The position numbers were made by a program, and so were the translations under genes. Shown in pieces: positions 5,045 through 8,525 of a stretch of DNA of 8,525 nucleotides (its first letter is position 1; each line of letters begins with the position of its first letter). A model generated the notes under the pieces. That model was not told where the DNA came from, searched no databases, and was given only the letters and a program-made list of their open reading frames with translations. The stretch is from Ruminococcus sp. UBA7477. Lineage in GTDB: Bacteria > Bacillota > Clostridia > Oscillospirales > Ruminococcaceae. The stretch is taken from positions 1 to 8,525 of the forward strand of contig DLOT01000039.1 in NCBI GenBank assembly GCA_002479715.1, given 5' to 3'.

Positions 5045-6469
5045 TTGAATATCAATGATAATGTGGTCATTCTTGCCGGAGGACAGGGCAAGAGAATGAA
5101 GACCGACAAACCTAAGGTCCTGCTGAATGTTCTGGGTGAACCGATGCTTGAGTGGGTCATCCGAGCCTGTGAGGACGCGGGCCTTTCACAGATGTGTATA
5201 GTTAAGGGCTACAAAGCGGAGAAGATAGATGAGTATCTTGGCGGCAGATACCAAACCGTTTTGCAAAGCGAGAGGCTCGGTACGGGTCATGCAGTCATGC
5301 AGGCAATACCGTTTCTTGAGGAAAAACGGGGAGGAAACACACTTATTCTTTGCGGTGACGCGCCTTTCATTGACAAGGACACAATATCGGGTGCGCTTGC
5401 GCTGCACAAGGAAAAGGGCTGCGCTGTGACGGTCGTGACATCGGTGATAGACGATCCGACCGGCTACGGCAGAGTTGTTCGTAACGATAACGGTATATCC
5501 GGCATTGTTGAGCATAAGGACTGCACTCCGCAGCAACTTGAGATCCGTGAGATCAACTCGGGCTGCTACTGGTTTGATACGGCGGCGCTGCTGTCGGTCC
5601 TCGGAGAGATAACTCCGAACAATGCTCAGGGCGAATACTATCTCACAGACTGTGTAGAGCTGCTTTTGAAAAAGGGACTCAGAGCGGACGCCTTCGTTTC
5701 GCAAAATCCGAACGTTTCACTCGGGGCTAACGATAGGGCAGGTCTGCTGCGGCTTAATGACATTGCCAGAATGGAGATAATAAACAGGCATCTCGACAAC
5801 GGCGTGGAGTTTGACTGTCTCGACGGTGTCATTATCGGCAGAGATGTTGAAATAGGCGGTGCGGCATATATTAAAAGCGGCTGCCGGCTGCTTGGAAAGA
5901 CCAAGGTCGGAAGCGACAGCGTGATCGGCCCGAACACGGTGCTTATAAATACTTCGGTAGGCGAAAGCGTTACTCTTAACAATGTTTATGCAACCGATTC
6001 GGTCGTTGAAAACGGGGCGGAAATAGGCCCGTGGGTACAGCTCCGGCCTAATTCGCACGTTAAGGCGCACGCTAAGATAGGCGACTTCGTGGAAATAAAA
6101 AACTCGACGATAGGCGAGAGAACGGCTGTCGCGCATCTTACATATGTCGGGGACAGCGATGTGGGAAACAACGTTAACTTCGGCTGCGGATGTGTAACGG
6201 TAAACTTTGACGGCGAAAACAAATTCAGAACGAAGATCGGCGACAATGCTTTTATCGGCTGCAATACTAATCTTGTTTCGCCGGTTTCGATTGGCGATTG
6301 TGCATACACTGCCGCCGGATCGACTATAACGGGCGATGTTCCGGCAGGAGCGCTGGCTATCGAGAGGGGTCATACTGTCATCAAGGACGGGTATGCGTTC
6401 AAAAAGCTTGCCAAGAGAAATGAAAAGTTCGCAAAGCTCGAGAAGGAGCAGAAAGAGTCGAAAAAATAG
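5045..6469 (+). CDS. glmU: Bifunctional GlcN-1-P acetyltransferase / GlcNAc-1-P uridylyltransferase
   Basis: GlmU acetylates glucosamine-1-phosphate with acetyl-CoA, then couples it to UTP, giving UDP-GlcNAc for peptidoglycan and other glycans. The 474-residue product has both halves. The N-terminal uridylyltransferase carries LAGGQGKRM (10-18) with R17 and K24, GDAPF with metal-binding D105, GYGR (140-143) and EINSG (N171). The C-terminal left-handed beta-helix of hexapeptide repeats (from about 250) includes IGPWVQLRP, AHLTYVGD with the catalytic-base His at 364, and NFDGENKF. The P-loop reads LAGGQGKRM rather than the textbook LAAGxGTRM, and GCGCVTVNFDG replaces GAGTITCNYDG; both look like lineage variants. 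I prefer TTG at 5045 because of the Shine-Dalgarno site just upstream; ATG at 5024 would add 7 residues. glmU is often followed by prs; here ppdK follows, from its own promoter. Confidence 0.95.
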   Translation: MNINDNVVILAGGQGKRMKTDKPKVLLNVLGEPMLEWVIRACEDAGLSQMCIVKGYKAEKIDEYLGGRYQTVLQSERLGTGHAVMQAIPFLEEKRGGNTLILCGDAPFIDKDTISGALALHKEKGCAVTVVTSVIDDPTGYGRVVRNDNGISGIVEHKDCTPQQLEIREINSGCYWFDTAALLSVLGEITPNNAQGEYYLTDCVELLLKKGLRADAFVSQNPNVSLGANDRAGLLRLNDIARMEIINRHLDNGVEFDCLDGVIIGRDVEIGGAAYIKSGCRLLGKTKVGSDSVIGPNTVLINTSVGESVTLNNVYATDSVVENGAEIGPWVQLRPNSHVKAHAKIGDFVEIKNSTIGERTAVAHLTYVGDSDVGNNVNFGCGCVTVNFDGENKFRTKIGDNAFIGCNTNLVSPVSIGDCAYTAAGSTITGDVPAGALAIERGHTVIKDGYAFKKLAKRNEKFAKLEKEQKESKK

Positions 6470-6485
6470 CGCATATATGCGGCTT

Positions 6486-6525
6486 TGTGCAAATTGCACA
6501 TAAATGACTGGCAAATAATGTGCAA
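6486..6525. repeat. Three TGTGCAA sites upstream of ppdK: palindrome plus a third half-site
   Basis: TGTGCAA-A-TTGCACA (6486-6500) is a perfect 15-base palindrome around one central A. A third copy of TGTGCAA occurs at 6519-6525 in the first orientation, starting 33 bp downstream of the first, close to three helical turns. The palindrome centre is about 97 bp, and the third copy about 68 bp, upstream of the predicted ppdK start. This layout would suit a dimeric regulator. I cannot name one. Confidence 0.45.
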
Positions 6526-6534
6526 AAATTTTTT
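6486..6534 (+). terminator. Weak terminator candidate after glmU, with alternative pairing
   Basis: TTGCACAT (6494-6501) and ATGTGCAA (6518-6525) form an 8-bp stem with a 16-base loop, followed by AAATTTTTT (6526-6534), as in a weak intrinsic terminator. The same TTGCACA can pair instead with TGTGCAA at 6486-6492, so the two hairpins exclude each other. It lies 17-65 bases after the glmU stop. The stem is AT-rich, so efficiency is doubtful, and the motif could be a protein-binding site instead. Confidence 0.45.
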
Positions 6535-6553
6535 AAAAGCTTTGTAATAAACT

Positions 6554-6583
6554 ATGGCAATTCAAGGCGTAATCTGTTATAAT
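6554..6583 (+). promoter_or_regulatory. Extended -10 promoter for ppdK
   Basis: TGTTATAAT (6575-6583) is a perfect -10 with the TGn extension. The best -35 is ATGGCA (6554-6559; 4 of 6) with an 18-base spacer. Extended -10 promoters tolerate a poor -35. The predicted start is near 6590. Confidence 0.75.
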
Positions 6584-6593
6584 AATCGTAAGG

Positions 6594-6623
6594 CTGTGTG
6601 CGCGCATGGCGCGAAACATACAG
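6594..6623 (+). other. Stable hairpin at the 5' end of the ppdK leader
   Basis: CTGTGTGCGCGC (6594-6605) pairs with GCGCG (6609-6613) and CATACAG (6617-6623). This gives a 12-bp stem with an ATG loop, an AAA bulge at 6614-6616 and one G-U pair. It starts about 4 bases after the predicted transcript start and ends about 20 bases before GGAGG (6644-6648), so the ribosome binding site stays free. Such 5'-terminal stems can protect mRNA from decay; that role is inferred. No U tract follows, so it is not a terminator. Confidence 0.6.
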
Positions 6624-6657
6624 ACGGAATTTCAAAATTTATTGGAGGTAGATACCA

Positions 6658-8525
6658 ATGGCAAACAAATGGGTTTACATGTTCAGCGAAGGCGACATGA
6701 CAATGCGTAACCTTCTCGGCGGTAAGGGTGCGAACCTTGCAGAGATGACAAGCATTGGTCTCCCAGTTCCTCAGGGCTTTACTATTACAACCGAAGCCTG
6801 CACTCAGTATTATGAGGACGGACGCAAGATCAACGACGAAATCATGGCTCAGGCTATGGAAGGCGTTAAGAAGATGGAGGAAATCAACGGCAAGAAGTTC
6901 GGTGATCTGGAGAATCCGCTTCTCGTTTCGGTTCGTTCGGGTGCCCGCGCTTCAATGCCCGGAATGATGGACACGATCCTCAACCTCGGACTTAACGACG
7001 ATGTTGTTGCCGCTATGATTAAGGGCAACCCCGATCCTAAGTTTGAGAGATTTGTTTATGACTCCTACAGACGTTTCATTCAGATGTTCTCCGACGTTGT
7101 AATGGAAGTCGGCAAGAAGTATTTTGAACAGCTTATTGATAAGATGAAGGAAGAGAAGGGCGTTAAGTTCGATATCGACCTCACTGCCGAGGATCTTAAA
7201 AATCTGGCAGAGCAGTTCAAGGCTGAGTATAAGAATCAGCTCGGCGAGGACTTCCCGTCCGACCCTGTTGTTCAGCTCAAGCTTGCTATCGAAGCCGTTT
7301 TCCGTTCTTGGGACAACCCGAGAGCAAATGTTTACCGTCGCGACAACGACATTCCTTATTCTTGGGGAACTGCCGTTAACGTTATGCCGATGGTATTCGG
7401 AAACCTCAACGAAGAATCCGGCACGGGCGTTGCATTTACCCGTGACCCTGCTACCGGCGAAAAGAAGCTCATGGGCGAGTTCTTGAAGAACGCTCAGGGC
7501 GAGGACGTTGTTGCCGGTGTTCGTACTCCTATGCCTATCGCACAGATGGAGCAGGAGTTCCCTGAGGCTTACGCTGAATTTGTAAAGGTTTGCGACATTC
7601 TCGAAAACCACTATCACGATATGCAGGACATGGAGTTCACTGTAGAGAACAAGAAGCTCTATATGCTCCAGTGCCGCAATGGTAAGAGAACAGCTCAGGC
7701 TGCTCTGAAGATCGCCTGCGACCTCGTTGACGAGGGCCACAAGACAGAGGCTGAGGCTGTATTGATGATCGATCCGAGAAACCTTGACACACTGCTTCAC
7801 CCGCAGTTTGATGCAAAGGCTCTCAAGGCTGCAACACCTATGGGCAAGGGCCTTGGCGCATCTCCCGGAGCTGCCTGCGGAAAGATCGTATTCACAGCTG
7901 ACGACGCTGAGGCTTGGGCTGCAAGAGGCGAAAAGGTCGTTCTGGTAAGACTTGAAACATCTCCTGAGGATATCACCGGAATGAAGTCCTCACAGGGTAT
8001 CCTGACCGTTCGCGGTGGTATGACATCTCACGCTGCTGTTGTTGCACGTGGTATGGGAACCTGCTGTGTATCCGGCTGCGGTGATATCAAGATGGACGAA
8101 GAAAACAAGAAGTTCGAGCTTGCGGGCAAGACCTTCCATGAGGGTGACTACATCTCTATCGACGGTTCTACAGGTAACATCTACGACGGAATCATTCCGA
8201 CGGTTGACGCTACCATTGCAGGTGAGTTCGGCAGAGTTATGGCTTGGGCTGACAAGTACAGAAAGCTCAAGGTAAGAACCAATGCAGATACTCCTTCCGA
8301 TGCTAAGAAGGCCAGAGAGCTGGGCGCTGAGGGTATCGGACTTTGCCGTACAGAGCACATGTTCTTCGAAGGTGACCGCATCAAGGCTATCCGCGAGATG
8401 ATCCTCGCAAGCGATGAAGAAGGTCGCCGCATTGCTCTTGCTAAACTTCTTCCTATGCAGCGTGGAGACTTCGAAGGTATCTTCGAGGCTATGGACGGAT
8501 TCGGCGTTACAGTACGTCTTCTTGA
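6658..8525 (+). CDS. ppdK: Pyruvate, phosphate dikinase (3' end outside window)
   Basis: PPDK interconverts pyruvate + ATP + Pi and phosphoenolpyruvate + AMP + PPi in the cytosol. In anaerobic Firmicutes it often runs in the glycolytic direction, saving energy from pyrophosphate. The open frame is uninterrupted for 622 codons and leaves the right edge; family proteins are about 875 residues. The nucleotide-binding half has GGKGANLAEM (K23) and SVRSGARASMPGMMDT (R93). The swivelling phosphohistidine domain has RGGMTSHAAVVARGMG with the phosphorylated His at H458. The PEP/pyruvate barrel begins near 535 and shows GLCRTEHMFF (R564) before the edge; its catalytic Cys region lies outside. From memory the sequence closely follows the Clostridium symbiosum enzyme, with nearly the same spacing. 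GGAGG (6644-6648) lies 9 bases before the ATG. Own promoter, structured leader, and strong conservation suggest high expression. Confidence 0.97.
   Translation, partial: MANKWVYMFSEGDMTMRNLLGGKGANLAEMTSIGLPVPQGFTITTEACTQYYEDGRKINDEIMAQAMEGVKKMEEINGKKFGDLENPLLVSVRSGARASMPGMMDTILNLGLNDDVVAAMIKGNPDPKFERFVYDSYRRFIQMFSDVVMEVGKKYFEQLIDKMKEEKGVKFDIDLTAEDLKNLAEQFKAEYKNQLGEDFPSDPVVQLKLAIEAVFRSWDNPRANVYRRDNDIPYSWGTAVNVMPMVFGNLNEESGTGVAFTRDPATGEKKLMGEFLKNAQGEDVVAGVRTPMPIAQMEQEFPEAYAEFVKVCDILENHYHDMQDMEFTVENKKLYMLQCRNGKRTAQAALKIACDLVDEGHKTEAEAVLMIDPRNLDTLLHPQFDAKALKAATPMGKGLGASPGAACGKIVFTADDAEAWAARGEKVVLVRLETSPEDITGMKSSQGILTVRGGMTSHAAVVARGMGTCCVSGCGDIKMDEENKKFELAGKTFHEGDYISIDGSTGNIYDGIIPTVDATIAGEFGRVMAWADKYRKLKVRTNADTPSDAKKARELGAEGIGLCRTEHMFFEGDRIKAIREMILASDEEGRRIALAKLLPMQRGDFEGIFEAMDGFGVTVRLL

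Noticed and set aside
6470..6481. CGCATATATGCG palindrome right after the glmU stop
   Set aside because: Only 4 bp can pair around a 4-base loop and no U tract follows, so it is not a terminator; a 12-base palindrome alone is weak evidence for a site.
5717..6514. 265-codon minus-strand frame opposite glmU
   Set aside because: glmU is fully supported by its motifs on the plus strand, and this frame has no recognisable domain or promoter.
6952..7800. 282-codon minus-strand frame opposite ppdK
   Set aside because: Leu/Val-rich antisense shadow of a highly codon-biased gene; no ribosome binding site or recognisable family.
1..8525. Mobile element, CRISPR array, defence cluster or other novel multi-gene system
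   Set aside because: No transposase, integrase, terminal repeats, spaced repeat arrays, nuclease or toxin-like genes are seen. All large genes are recognised housekeeping functions.

Overview
This window looks like an ordinary chromosomal housekeeping segment from an anaerobic low-to-mid GC Firmicute, most likely an Oscillospirales/Ruminococcaceae gut or rumen bacterium. That placement rests on four things: a ppdK whose product closely follows my recollection of the Clostridium symbiosum enzyme, a short SerA with an ACT tail next to serC, a type III pantothenate kinase, and consensus SigA-type promoters with GGAGG ribosome binding sites. The genus is inferred, not shown.

Layout from left to right. 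Positions 1-150 are a GC-rich, hairpin-rich stretch of unknown nature that ends near a bidirectional terminator. Next comes an AqpZ-type water channel gene on the minus strand (220-900) with its own promoter and terminator. A plus-strand serine-biosynthesis unit follows from a perfect consensus promoter: serC (1209-2291), a possible 44-residue single-span membrane peptide (2318-2452), serA (2480-3634) and a 108-residue three-span membrane protein of unknown function (3639-3965). It is closed by a strong terminator at 3965-4001.

The convergent minus-strand coaX (4087-4851) ends at its own terminator (4049-4080). coaX and glmU (5045-6469) are transcribed divergently from a 193-base spacer holding one 17-bp-spaced promoter for each. 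ppdK begins at 6658 behind its own extended -10 promoter and runs off the right edge at about 622 of roughly 875 residues.

Functionally, SerA and SerC perform the first two steps of serine synthesis from 3-phosphoglycerate. CoaX makes phosphopantothenate for coenzyme A, and GlmU uses acetyl-CoA and UTP to make UDP-GlcNAc for the cell wall. PPDK interconverts phosphoenolpyruvate and pyruvate at the end of glycolysis. These are independent transcription units in central metabolism, not one pathway.

I see no defence system, mobile element, CRISPR array, tRNA or rRNA, and no convincing new multi-gene system. The points most worth a second look are the two uncharacterised small membrane proteins in the ser unit, the structured left edge, a triple TGTGCAA site upstream of ppdK that can form alternative hairpins, and the hairpin at the 5' end of the ppdK transcript.
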